Below, piece by piece: positions 34,129 through 42,735 of a stretch of 64,000 bases of DNA. A model generated the notes under the pieces. The model did no database searches and was not told the origin of the DNA. It worked only from the letters and a program-made list of their open reading frames with translations. Source of the DNA: Actinomycetospora lutea. GTDB taxonomy: Bacteria > Actinomycetota > Actinomycetes > Mycobacteriales > Pseudonocardiaceae. The position numbers were made by a program, and so were the translations under genes. Position 1 is the first letter of the stretch, and the number at the start of each line of letters is the position of its first letter. Location: the NCBI RefSeq assembly GCF_028737205.1, contig NZ_JAQZAL010000003.1, positions 186,001 to 250,000 on the forward strand. The letters run 5' to 3'.

Positions 34129-35118
34129 GTGAGCAACACCGAGATCGCGCCGCCCGAGGTCCACGGCGGTCCGGGGGGCACGACGTCGGCGGTCGAGGTC
34201 CTGACCCCGCGGGCGGTGCCGCTGGGCGGCCCGCGGGCGATGACCGTGCGCCGCACGCTGCCGCAGCGCCAGAGGTCGCTGATCGGCGCCTGGTGCTTCG
34301 TCGACCACTACGGGCCCGACGACACGTCGGCGACGGGCGGGATGGACGTCCCGCCGCACCCGCACACCGGGCTCGCGACGGTGAGCTGGCTGTTCACCGG
34401 CGAGGTCGAGCACCGCGACAGCCACGGCGTCCACGCGCGCGTGCGCCCCGGCGAGCTCAACCTCATGACCGCCGGGCGGGGCATCGCGCACTCCGAGGTC
34501 AGCACGCCGGGGACGTCGGTGCTGCACGGGGTCCAGCTCTGGGTCGCCCTGCCCGACGAGGCGCGCGACGGGCCGCGGGACTTCGCCCACCACGCCCCCG
34601 AGCCCGTGACCCTCGACGACGGCGCGACCGCCCGCGTGTTCCTGGGCTCCCTGGCCGGGTCGACGTCCCCGGTCGTCACCGCGACGCCGCTGCTCGGCGC
34701 GGAGCTCCTGCTCGAGCCCGGCACGCGGGTGGTGCTCGCGGTCGACGCGACCTTCGAGCACGGCCTGCTCGTCGACCGGGGACAGGTGTCGTTGCAGGGG
34801 CAGCCGCTCGAGCCCGGCGAGCTCGGCTCCGTGCGCCCCGGGCAGACCACGCTCGAGATCGCGAACGGGGCCGGGCCCGCCCGCCTCGTCCTGCTCGGCG
34901 GCCCGCCCTTCGGCGAGCAGATCGTCATGTGGTGGAACTTCGTCGGCCGCAGCCACGACGAGATCGTCGCGTTCCGCGCCGCGTGGGAGGCGGGCAGCGA
35001 GCGCTTCGGCGGGGTCGAGGGCTACGTGGGCCGCGACGGGCGGACGGGCGCCGACACGCGCCTGCCGGCGCCGACGCTGCCGCAGGCCACGCTCCGCCCC
35101 CGCGGCAACCCGGAGTGA
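34129..35118 (+). CDS. Pirin family protein
   Basis: Bicupin protein of 329 aa. The N-terminal pirin domain has the metal-binding histidines in VPPHPHTGLATVSWLFTG and EVEHRDSHG, and GELNLMTAGRGIAHSE; the C-terminal cupin ends in LLGGPPFGEQIVMWWNFVG. Some pirins have quercetinase activity, others are regulators; nothing here decides between them. It lies 20 nt after adnB, possibly on its own leaderless transcript, and is convergent with the gamma-glutamyltransferase gene. Confidence 0.9.
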   Translation: MSNTEIAPPEVHGGPGGTTSAVEVLTPRAVPLGGPRAMTVRRTLPQRQRSLIGAWCFVDHYGPDDTSATGGMDVPPHPHTGLATVSWLFTGEVEHRDSHGVHARVRPGELNLMTAGRGIAHSEVSTPGTSVLHGVQLWVALPDEARDGPRDFAHHAPEPVTLDDGATARVFLGSLAGSTSPVVTATPLLGAELLLEPGTRVVLAVDATFEHGLLVDRGQVSLQGQPLEPGELGSVRPGQTTLEIANGAGPARLVLLGGPPFGEQIVMWWNFVGRSHDEIVAFRAAWEAGSERFGGVEGYVGRDGRTGADTRLPAPTLPQATLRPRGNPE

Positions 35119-35148
35119 CCCGAGCCGCGAGCTCAGCGCCCCGACAGA

Positions 35149-36960
35149 TCATCGCCCCACCGCGTAGCCCTGCATCCCGCGCGGGTTGGCCGCGGCCCAC
35201 CGCAGCCCGCGGGCCCGGTCGATGCCGACCGCCGAGAGCCGCCCCAGCGACCAGGGCCCGCTGCGGGTCACCCGGTGGCCGCGCCGCTCCAGCCCGTCGA
35301 CGACCGCGGCGGGCAGCCGGTCCTCGACCACCGCGCCCGCCGGCACGCGTCCCCGCGGCCAGAACGAGCTGGGCGACGACGTCGTGTGCAGGGCGGGCGC
35401 GTCGATCGCCTGCTGCGGGTCGTAGCCGCCGACCAGCGTGCGCAGCAGATAGAGCAGCTGCCACTGGTCCTGCTGGTCGCCGCCGGGCGTGCCGAGGGCG
35501 GTGACCGGCCCGTCGTCGTCGAGCACGAGGGTCGGCGTCAGCGTGGTGCGCGGCTTGCGCCCGGGCGTGAGCGTGGAGGGCAGGCCCTCCTGCAGCCACG
35601 TCATCTGCAGCCGGGTGCCCAGCGCGAACCCGAGCCCGGGGATCGTCGGGGACGACTGCAGCCAGCCGCCGGACGGGGTCGCCGAGACGATGTTGCCGGC
35701 GCGGTCGACGACGTCGAGGTGGCAGGTGTCGCCCTTCGTCTCGCCGGCGAGGGTGACGGTCGGCTCGCCGATGGTGCCGTCGGCGGTGGCGGCGGCGTCG
35801 CCCGCGCCGGCCACCGCGAGCCCGGCCAGCACCGGGTCGCGGCCCCCGAGGCGCCCGGGGCGCAGGTCGGGCGAGGCGACGTCGCCGATGAGGGCCCGGC
35901 GCTCGGCGACGTAGCCCGGGGCGAGGAGGTCGGCGACGTCGAGGAGGTCCGCCGACTCGCCGAACCACGCCTCCCGGTCGGCGTGCGCGAGCTTGACCGC
36001 CTCGAGGACCAGGTGCGCGCCCGGGTCGCCGGCGGGGTCGAGGTCGGCGTCGTCGAACCCGTCGAGCACCGCGAGCGCGGCGAGCAGCGCCGGGCCCTGG
36101 CCCCAGGCCGGTGTCTTCGCGATCCGCCGCCCGCGGAACCCGCCGACCACCGCGTCGCACACCCGGGCCCGGTAGCCCGCGGTGTCGGCGACGGTCAGCA
36201 CGCCGGCGTGGTCGGTGCCCGAGGAGTGCCGGTGCGGCGTCCGGCACGCCGCGGCCGCCGCCTGCGCGACGAACCCCTCGCCCCACACGGTGCGCACGGC
36301 GTCGACGCGGGCCTCCCGGTCGGGGCCCTGCGCGGCCGCCACGAGCCGGTCGAGGGTGTCGGCCCACTCCGGGTTGCGGACGACGTCGCCGGCCCGCGGC
36401 GCCCGCCCGCCGGGCAGCCACAGCGCCGCCGAGGTCGGCCAGTGCTCGCGGAAGAGGCCGGCGACGGTGCCGATCGTCGACGCCAGGCGCGGGACGGCGG
36501 GGACACCGTCGCGGGCGTAGCCGATCGCGGGCGCGAGGACGTCGCCGACCTCCCACGTCCCGTGGTCGCGCAGCAGCAGGAACCAGGCGTCCACCGCGCC
36601 CGGGATCGCGGCCGCCAGCGCGCCCGAGCCCGGCACGCGGTCCAGGCCCTCGGCGAGGTAGGCGGCCGCGGACGCGCCCGCCGGGGCCGGGCCCTGCCCG
36701 TCGAGCACCCGCGGGGTCGGGTCGTCGGCGGTCGCGAAGATCGCGGCGAGGTCGCCGCCCGGCCCGTTGAGGTGGGGCTCGGTGACGTGCAGGACGAACG
36801 CGCCGGCCACGGCGGCGTCGAACGCGGTGCCGCCGCGCTCCAGGACGCCCATCGCGGTCGCGGCGGCCGCCCAGTGCGTCGCCGCCGCCATCCCGACGGT
36901 GCCCTCGAGCACCGGTCGTGTCGTGAACTCCGGAGGGGGTGTCCAGCCTGCGGGCGTCAC
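35149..36960 (-). CDS. Gamma-glutamyltransferase family protein
   Basis: Ntn-hydrolase precursor of 603 aa that self-cleaves before the catalytic threonine T412 in KGDTCHLDVVD, where Cys replaces the usual second Thr. Large-subunit motifs are AATHWAAAATAMGVLERGG and NGPGGDLAAIF; small-subunit motifs are SATPSGGWLQSSP, TLTPTL and ALGTPGGDQQDQWQ. No signal peptide precedes this start, so it is probably cytoplasmic, like the YwrD-type subgroup. The GTG at 36960 starts just before VTPAGWTPPPEF; the frame stays open through the AT-rich promoter region, which is why longer starts were rejected. Mycothiol producers lack glutathione, so the substrate is uncertain. Confidence 0.88.
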   Translation of the reverse strand: MTPAGWTPPPEFTTRPVLEGTVGMAAATHWAAAATAMGVLERGGTAFDAAVAGAFVLHVTEPHLNGPGGDLAAIFATADDPTPRVLDGQGPAPAGASAAAYLAEGLDRVPGSGALAAAIPGAVDAWFLLLRDHGTWEVGDVLAPAIGYARDGVPAVPRLASTIGTVAGLFREHWPTSAALWLPGGRAPRAGDVVRNPEWADTLDRLVAAAQGPDREARVDAVRTVWGEGFVAQAAAAACRTPHRHSSGTDHAGVLTVADTAGYRARVCDAVVGGFRGRRIAKTPAWGQGPALLAALAVLDGFDDADLDPAGDPGAHLVLEAVKLAHADREAWFGESADLLDVADLLAPGYVAERRALIGDVASPDLRPGRLGGRDPVLAGLAVAGAGDAAATADGTIGEPTVTLAGETKGDTCHLDVVDRAGNIVSATPSGGWLQSSPTIPGLGFALGTRLQMTWLQEGLPSTLTPGRKPRTTLTPTLVLDDDGPVTALGTPGGDQQDQWQLLYLLRTLVGGYDPQQAIDAPALHTTSSPSSFWPRGRVPAGAVVEDRLPAAVVDGLERRGHRVTRSGPWSLGRLSAVGIDRARGLRWAAANPRGMQGYAVGR

Positions 36961-37019
36961 GGGGCCAGCGAAGCCGATCGCGCCGCGGAACGATAGTACG
37001 GAAGAGCAAGCAACAAGTA

Positions 37020-37048
37020 TTGACATAGGACCGACAGGTCGGCCAGAC
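37020..37048 (+). promoter_or_regulatory. Promoter and palindrome upstream of the DoxX gene
   Basis: TTGACA (37020-37025) with a weak -10 (~37043-37050). Between them is the perfect inverted repeat CCGAC-AG-GTCGG (37031-37042), a likely repressor site. The adjoining ~36990-37025 is unusually AT-rich and carries a minus-strand TACTAT suitable for the divergent gamma-glutamyltransferase gene. Confidence 0.45.
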
Positions 37049-37081
37049 TTCTCCGCAGCACCCCGAGCCCAGGAGGACCCG

Positions 37082-37470
37082 ATGACCACCGCGACCGCCC
37101 CCACGCGCGCACCCGCTCCGCCACGGTCGCGCTCTGGACCCTGCAGATCCTGCTCGGGGTGATGTTCATCGTCGGGTCCGGCGCCCCCAAGCTGTTCGGC
37201 GAGGCGTACGCCGTGCAGATCTTCGCCGACCTCGGGACCGGGCAGTGGCTGCGCTACGTCGTCGGCGTGCTCGAGGTCGCCGGCGGCATCGGCCTGCTCG
37301 TGCCCCGCCTCGCCGGGCTCGCCGCCGCCTGCCTCGTGGCCCTCATGGTCGGCGCCACCGGCGCGCAGCTGTTCTTCCTGTCCGAGGGCTTCTGGTACAC
37401 GCCGGTGATCCTGGGCGTCCTGCTGGGGATCGTGGCCTGGGTGCGGCGCGGGGAGATCGTCCCCCGCTAG
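37082..37470 (+). CDS. DoxX family membrane protein, apparent frameshift near the start
   Basis: Four-helix DoxX-like protein of ~130 aa if repaired. A perfect ribosome site (AGGAGG, 37071-37076) lies just before ATG 37082, but that frame stops after 26 codons. The DoxX sequence (VALWTLQILLGVMFIVGSGAP, then LRYVVGVLEVAGGIGLLVP and FWYTPVILGVLLGIVAWVRRG) is in another frame, without a start codon before the first helix. One extra base between 37097 and 37125, e.g. in the C-run 37098-37102, restores a single frame. The only uninterrupted start, GTG 37159, would cut off the first membrane helix. Function of actinobacterial DoxX proteins is unclear. Confidence 0.75.
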
Positions 37471-37551
37471 CTGCGACGACGTCCCGCCCGGTCACCGCCT
37501 CGACGCGGTGGCCGGGCGGTGTGGTGCGCGGGGCCGGGCCGCGCTGCCGAC

Positions 37552-37557
37552 TAGCGT
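37552..37557 (+). promoter_or_regulatory. Leaderless -10 of the M20 peptidase gene
   Basis: TAGCGT, 7 nt before the GTG at 37565. Confidence 0.55.
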
Positions 37558-37564
37558 CGGCAGA

Positions 37565-38962
37565 GTGACCAGCGCTGAATCCACCGCCGTCGCCGCCCGC
37601 GCCGATGCGTTCGTCGCCGATCTCCAGGAGTGGCTGCGCATCCCGTCGATCTCGGCCGACCCCGGCCACCACGGCGACGTGGCGCGCTCGGCGGCGTGGC
37701 TGACCGAGCGGTTGCGCGCCGAGGGCTGGCCGCAGGTCGAGGTGTGGGACGACACCGACGCCCTGCCCGCCGTCTTCGCGTCGTGGCCGGCCGCCGATCC
37801 GGGCGCCCCGACCGTGCTCGTCTACGGGCACCACGACGTCCAGCCCGCGGACCTCGCCGACGGGTGGTCGTTCGAGCCGTTCGACCCGGAGGTCGTGGGC
37901 GAGGAGCTGCGCGGGCGCGGCGCCTCGGACGACAAGGGCCACCTCGCGATGGTCCGCCTCGGGCTCGCCGCCCACCTCGCCGCGACGGGCGCGGCCGGGC
38001 CGGCGGTGCACCTCAAGCTGCTCGCCGAGGGCGAGGAGGAGTCCGGCTCGGCGCACCTCGGCTCCCTGCTCGCCGCGCACCGCGACGCGCTGGCCTGCGA
38101 CGCGATCGTCGTCACCGACACCGGGATGGTCGGGCGGGACGCGCCGACCGTCTGCACCGGCATGCGCGGCATGGTCGACACCGAGATCGTCTTCCGGGGC
38201 GCCTCGGTCGACCTGCACTCCGGCCAGTTCGGCGGCGCCGTGCCCAACCCCGTCACCGAGCTCGCCCGCCTCGTCGCGGCCCTGCACGACGACCGGGGCC
38301 GGGTGCAGGTGCCCGGGTTCTATGACGACGTCCGCCTGCCCACCGAGCAGGAGCGCGCCGCCTGGGCCGCGCTGCCCTTCGACGAGCCCGCGTGGCTCGC
38401 GCAGTCCGCGGCGGGCGCCCGGGCCACCGCGGGCGAGGCCGGCTGGAGCACCTACGAGCGGCTCTGGGCGCGCCCGACCGCCGAGGTCAACGGCCTGCAC
38501 GGCGGCTACGGCGGCCCCGGGCACAAGACGATCGTCCCGCACTCGGCGACGGCCAAGCTGACCTTCCGGCTGGTCGCCGACCAGGATCCGGCGCGCGTGC
38601 TCGACGGCGTCCGCGCGTTCGTCGCCGCCCACACCCCGCCCGGCATCGAGGGCGAGGTCATCGCGGGCGGGCCCGGCGTGCCGCCGCTGATCTGCGACGT
38701 CGACTCGACCCTGGTGACGACGATCCGCGAGGCCATGGGCGCCGCGCTGGGCACCGAGGTGCTGCCCGCGCGCGAGGGCGGCAGCGGTCCCGAGGCCCTG
38801 CTGTCCACCGAGCTCGCCGCCCCGCTCGCGTTCCTCGGCGTCATGCTGCCCTCGGACCGCATCCACGCCCCCGACGAGCGCGCCGTCCTGCCGCTGCTGC
38901 TCGCCGGCGCCGAGGCCACGGCCCACCTGTGGCGCCTGCTGGGCGAGCGCGGCGTGACGTGA
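37565..38962 (+). CDS. M20/M28-type dipeptidase
   Basis: Zinc peptidase of 465 aa. Metal-site motifs of the M20 dipeptidase group: VYGHHDVQPAD, GRGASDDKGHLAM, LAEGEEESGSAHL and a distal RIHAPDERA histidine; dimerisation domain in the middle (DLHSGQFGGAVPNP). Most likely a cytoplasmic dipeptidase (CndP/PepV-like); its substrate could be a mycothiol-related or peptidoglycan-derived peptide, but that is speculation. GTG start supported by a leaderless -10. Confidence 0.9.
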   Translation: MTSAESTAVAARADAFVADLQEWLRIPSISADPGHHGDVARSAAWLTERLRAEGWPQVEVWDDTDALPAVFASWPAADPGAPTVLVYGHHDVQPADLADGWSFEPFDPEVVGEELRGRGASDDKGHLAMVRLGLAAHLAATGAAGPAVHLKLLAEGEEESGSAHLGSLLAAHRDALACDAIVVTDTGMVGRDAPTVCTGMRGMVDTEIVFRGASVDLHSGQFGGAVPNPVTELARLVAALHDDRGRVQVPGFYDDVRLPTEQERAAWAALPFDEPAWLAQSAAGARATAGEAGWSTYERLWARPTAEVNGLHGGYGGPGHKTIVPHSATAKLTFRLVADQDPARVLDGVRAFVAAHTPPGIEGEVIAGGPGVPPLICDVDSTLVTTIREAMGAALGTEVLPAREGGSGPEALLSTELAAPLAFLGVMLPSDRIHAPDERAVLPLLLAGAEATAHLWRLLGERGVT

Positions 38963-38997
38963 GGACACCCCGCCGGATCCGTCGATCGTGTGACGTC

Positions 38998-39018
38998 CCG
39001 GCCCGCGTGTCGGGCCGG
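38998..39018. terminator. Hairpin after the M20 peptidase gene
   Basis: CCGGCCCG / CGGGCCGG stem of 8 bp with a 5-nt loop, 36 nt downstream of the stop; no T-run. The rest of the 239-nt gap to 39202 shows no gene. Confidence 0.45.
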
Positions 39019-39201
39019 ATCCCGGGATCACCCGCTCGGCGGTCTCAAGGTCCCGGGGCCGTCGCTCTCCGGTGCCGCCGGACCGGGTGGGGCGGCGACG
39101 CACGGTGGAGCCGCGTGCCCGGAACGCCGTAGCAGACGCCGGATCGTGGGTGTGCTGGATACCTCGAACGTGCGACCGTCCGGGGTGTTTGAATCCCGCC
39201 C

Positions 39202-40023
39202 GTGTCGTTCACGGGAACTGCGGCGAAGGCGGATCTGGATCGTTCCCACCTGGTGCGGGGTGGCCGGCGTCCGGTGACGCGGTCGTCGCGCCGGCGTCCG
39301 GTCCTCGGTGTGCTCCTGGCGCTCGCGATCGGGGCAGGCGTCGCCCTCTGGCTGATCCTCGCCGCGTTCCCGGTCGGCGCCCGCAGCGGCGGGCCCGACG
39401 TCGGCGCCGACGCCACGCCGGCGGCCGTGGAGACGGTCGGGCCGGCGACGGTCGTCGCCACCGCGTCGTGCCTCGGCGAGGACCCGCACGACACGGTCGC
39501 GGTCGACGGCCCGGCCGGGCGGCGCCTCGTGCCGCTCGACGGCTGCGGCACGCCGACCGGTACCCGGCTGCAGGTGCGGATGGCGTTCGTGGGCGCCGAG
39601 CCCGCCGACGGCACGCCGGCGCGGGTGCTCGGCACCGGGTCGTCCGCGGCCCTGTCGTCCCCCGAGCCCGCGGAGTCCCCGCTGACGGGCCGGCTCGCGA
39701 TCCTGCTCACCGGCGTCGCGGGGCTCGGGATGGCCGCGCTGCTGGTCGCCGTCGTGCGCGAGCGCTCCCGCCGCCCGGCGCCCGCCGTCCCGCGCCGGCC
39801 CGTCCGGGGCGTGACGACGACGGCCGCCCCGCGCCCCGCCGCCCGCCGCCCGACCCACCGCCCGGCCGCGCGCCCGGGCCGCTCCGCCCGCGCCGGACGC
39901 CCCGCCGCGCTCGACGTCGGGCGTCGCCGGACCGCCGGCGCCCCCGCCCGCGGCGGGCGTGCGCGCGGCCGCGGCACGGCCGCCGGGCCGCGCCGTCCGG
40001 CCGCCGGTCCGCACCGCGATTAG
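39202..40023 (+). CDS. Two-span membrane protein of unknown function
   Basis: Protein of 273 aa. One membrane segment at ~33-57 (LGVLLALAIGAGVALWLILA), an exported domain of ~95 aa with two cysteines (TASCLGEDP, LDGCGTPTG) that could form a disulphide, a second span at ~155-180, then a ~85-aa cytoplasmic tail made almost only of Arg, Pro, Ala and Gly. The tail may bind nucleic acid or acidic polymers, or simply reflect GC drift. Start GTG 39202 has a weak -10 (TTGAAT) 7 nt upstream. Its TAG stop is part of the -10 of the next gene. Not recognised. Confidence 0.65.
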   Translation: MSFTGTAAKADLDRSHLVRGGRRPVTRSSRRRPVLGVLLALAIGAGVALWLILAAFPVGARSGGPDVGADATPAAVETVGPATVVATASCLGEDPHDTVAVDGPAGRRLVPLDGCGTPTGTRLQVRMAFVGAEPADGTPARVLGTGSSAALSSPEPAESPLTGRLAILLTGVAGLGMAALLVAVVRERSRRPAPAVPRRPVRGVTTTAAPRPAARRPTHRPAARPGRSARAGRPAALDVGRRRTAGAPARGGRARGRGTAAGPRRPAAGPHRD

Positions 40024-40026
40024 GTT
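40021..40026 (+). promoter_or_regulatory. Leaderless -10 of the M16 peptidase pair
   Basis: TAGGTT, 7 nt before the GTG at 40034. Its first three bases are the stop codon of the preceding gene. Confidence 0.55.
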
Positions 40027-40033
40027 GGACCGT

Positions 40034-41344
40034 GTGACCTCCAGCGTGACCGCCCCGGAGCGGGCCGACAGCGGGCTGCACCGCCGCGTGCTCGACAACG
40101 GGCTGCGGGTGCTCCTCGTGCCCGACCCGGCGGCCCCCGTGGTGGGCGTCGCCGTCCACGTCGACGTCGGCTTCCGCTCCGAACCCGAGGGGCGGACTGG
40201 GTTCGCGCACCTCTTCGAGCACCTCATGTTCCAGGGCTCGGAGAGCCTGGAGAAGCTCGCCCACTTCCGGCACGTGCAGTCGTCGGGCGGGGTGTTCAAC
40301 GGCTCGACGCACCAGGACTACACGAACTACTTCGAGGTCCTGCCGTCCGCGGCGCTCGAGCGCGCGCTCTTCCTCGAGGCCGACCGCCTGCGCGCCCCGC
40401 GCCTGACCGCGGAGAACCTGCGCAACCAGGTCGACGTGGTCAAGGAGGAGATCCGCCTCAACGTGCTCAACCGGCCCTACGGCGGGTTCCCCTGGATCCT
40501 GCTGCCGCCGGTGCTCTACGACACCTACCCGAACGCCCACAACGGCTACGGCGACTTCACCGACCTCGAGCAGGCCGACCTCGACGACGCGGCCGCGTTC
40601 TTCGACGCCTACTACGCGCCGGGCAACGCCGTGCTGACCGTCGTCGGCGACCTCGACCCCGACGAGGCGGCCACGCTGGTCGAGAAGCACTTCGGCGACA
40701 TCCCCGCCCGCGCGGTCCCCGAGCGACCGAGCTTCGCCGAGCCGCCGCCGGGCGGCGTGCGGCGCGAGGACGTCACCGACGCGCACGCCCCGCTGCCCGC
40801 CCTCGCGCTCGGGCACCGCCTGCCCGACCCGCACGCCGACCTCGACGCCTACCTCGCCCACGCGGTGCTCGCGAGCCTGCTCACCGACGGCGAGGCCGCC
40901 CGGCTGACCCAGCGCCTCGTCTACGGCGACGCGCTCGTCACCGACGTCTCGGCCTCCTGCGGGCTGATGGGCGCTCCGCTGGACGCCCGCGACCCCGACA
41001 CCTTCACCGTCACCGCGGTGCACCCGGCCTCGGTCGACCCGGACCGTGTCATCGCCGCCGTCGACGACGAGCTCGCCACGCTCGCCGCCGACGGCCCCGA
41101 TCCCGAGGAGCTGCGCCGCGTCACCGCGCGGTGGGCCTCCTCCCTGCACCGGGAGCACGACCGCCTGATGAGCCGCATGCTCGCCCTCGGGTCGGCCGAG
41201 CTGGTCCAGGGCCGCGCCGAGCTCGCCGACGAGTTGCCCGCGCGGATCGCGGCCGTCTCGCCCGCCGCCGTCGCCGCGGCCGCCGGGGCGCTGCGCCCCG
41301 ACGCCCGCGCGGTCCTCACGGTCACGCCGGGGGGTGCGGCATGA
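40034..41344 (+). CDS. M16 family zinc metallopeptidase, active subunit
   Basis: Protein of 436 aa related to the beta subunit of mitochondrial processing peptidase. The inverted zinc motif HxxEH is present as HLFEHLMFQG (~60), with the distal glutamate in the VVKEEIRLNV region; the substrate-binding C-terminal half follows. Likely a heterodimer with the inactive partner encoded next (ATGA overlap). The natural substrate in actinomycetes is unknown. Confidence 0.92.
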   Translation: MTSSVTAPERADSGLHRRVLDNGLRVLLVPDPAAPVVGVAVHVDVGFRSEPEGRTGFAHLFEHLMFQGSESLEKLAHFRHVQSSGGVFNGSTHQDYTNYFEVLPSAALERALFLEADRLRAPRLTAENLRNQVDVVKEEIRLNVLNRPYGGFPWILLPPVLYDTYPNAHNGYGDFTDLEQADLDDAAAFFDAYYAPGNAVLTVVGDLDPDEAATLVEKHFGDIPARAVPERPSFAEPPPGGVRREDVTDAHAPLPALALGHRLPDPHADLDAYLAHAVLASLLTDGEAARLTQRLVYGDALVTDVSASCGLMGAPLDARDPDTFTVTAVHPASVDPDRVIAAVDDELATLAADGPDPEELRRVTARWASSLHREHDRLMSRMLALGSAELVQGRAELADELPARIAAVSPAAVAAAAGALRPDARAVLTVTPGGAA

Positions 41345-42735
41345 GCGCTCCCACCCGGCGCAGTGCCGAGGAGATCGGCAGCACGTCCGTCGGACCCCGC
41401 CCGCTGCCGCCCCTGCGCACGCAGCGCGCCGTGCCCGCCCCCGACGAGGTCGACACCGTCCTCGACTCCGGGCTGCGGGTGATCGCCGTACGCCGCGCCG
41501 AGGTCCCCATGGTCGAGGTGCGCCTGCGGGTGCCGTTCGCCGACCTCGGGGCCGACCGGTCCGACGGGCAGGGCTCCGACCACGCCGCGGTCGCCGAGCT
41601 GCTCGCCACGACGATCCTGTCCGGCACGCGGCGCCGCAGCCGCGTCGGCATCGACGACGACCTGGCCGGTGTCGGCGGGGAGATCGGGTTCGCGGTCGAC
41701 CCCGAGCGCCTCGCGGTCTCCGGGCACGCGCTCGCCGAGGGCCTGGACACGCTGCTCGAGGTGCTCGCCGACCTCCTGCTGGACGCCACGCATCCCCCCG
41801 ACGAGCTGTCCCGTGAGCGCGACCGGCTCGTCGAGCGCATTGAGATGGCCTCCGCGCAGCCCTCGATCATCGCGCGCCGCGCGCTGCAGGAGCGGCGCTA
41901 CGGCACCCACCCGGTGACCCGGGAGATGCCGCGCCCGGAGGAGGTCGCCGCCGTCTCGGCCGACGCGGTGCGCGCCCTGCAGGCCGCGGCCCTGCGCCCG
42001 GGCGGCTCGGTGCTCGTCCTCGTCGGCGACCTCGACCCGATCGACGCGGTCCGGCGGGTCGACACGGCGCTCGCCGGCTGGACCGGCGGGGACGCGGCGG
42101 GGCTGCCCGCCCTGCCCGCGCTGAGCGCCCGCGACCTGCTGCTGGTCGACCGCCCGGGCGCGGTGCAGTCGCAGCTGCGCCTCTCGGCGCCGGCGGTGGG
42201 GCGCACCGATCCGCGCTACGCCGCGCTGCAGCTCGCCAACCTGTCGCTGGGCGGCTACTTCTCGTCGCGCCTGGTGGAGAACCTGCGCGAGGACAAGGGC
42301 TACACCTACCACGCGTCGTCGAGCCTGGAGCTCGACCCGCACGGCGCCGCCCTGCTCGTCGAGACCGACGTCGCCTCCGAGGTCACCGCGCCCGCCCTGC
42401 TCGAGGCGCGCTACGAGCTCGGGCGCCTCGCGGTGGTGCCGCCCTCGGCGGACGAGGTGGAGTCGGCGCGGCGCTACCTCGTCGGCTCCCTGCTGATCTC
42501 GATGACGACCCAGGCGGGCTACGCGTCCACCGTCGCCTCGCTGGCCGCGCACGGGCTCTCCGCCGGCTGGATCCGCGAGCACCCCGCGCGCGTCGAGGCC
42601 GTCACGGTCGACGAGGTCGCGGCCGCGGCGGCGGAGTTCTTCGCGCCGACGCGGTTCACCGGGGTCGTCGTCGCCGACGCCGCCCGGACCGCGGACGGGC
42701 TGCGGTCGCTCGGCGGGGTGGAGGTGGGTCCGTGA
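41341..42735 (+). CDS. M16 family peptidase-like, inactive subunit
   Basis: Protein of 464 aa with the M16 fold but without HxxEH (DHAAVAELLATT at the equivalent place). It keeps the R/Y motif YFSSRLVENLREDKGYTYHA that supplies substrate contacts in the active site of the partner. This active/inactive pairing is typical of two-subunit M16B peptidases. Overlaps the upstream peptidase (ATGA) and downstream nudC (GTGA), making a three-gene operon. Confidence 0.9.
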   Translation: MSAPTRRSAEEIGSTSVGPRPLPPLRTQRAVPAPDEVDTVLDSGLRVIAVRRAEVPMVEVRLRVPFADLGADRSDGQGSDHAAVAELLATTILSGTRRRSRVGIDDDLAGVGGEIGFAVDPERLAVSGHALAEGLDTLLEVLADLLLDATHPPDELSRERDRLVERIEMASAQPSIIARRALQERRYGTHPVTREMPRPEEVAAVSADAVRALQAAALRPGGSVLVLVGDLDPIDAVRRVDTALAGWTGGDAAGLPALPALSARDLLLVDRPGAVQSQLRLSAPAVGRTDPRYAALQLANLSLGGYFSSRLVENLREDKGYTYHASSSLELDPHGAALLVETDVASEVTAPALLEARYELGRLAVVPPSADEVESARRYLVGSLLISMTTQAGYASTVASLAAHGLSAGWIREHPARVEAVTVDEVAAAAAEFFAPTRFTGVVVADAARTADGLRSLGGVEVGP

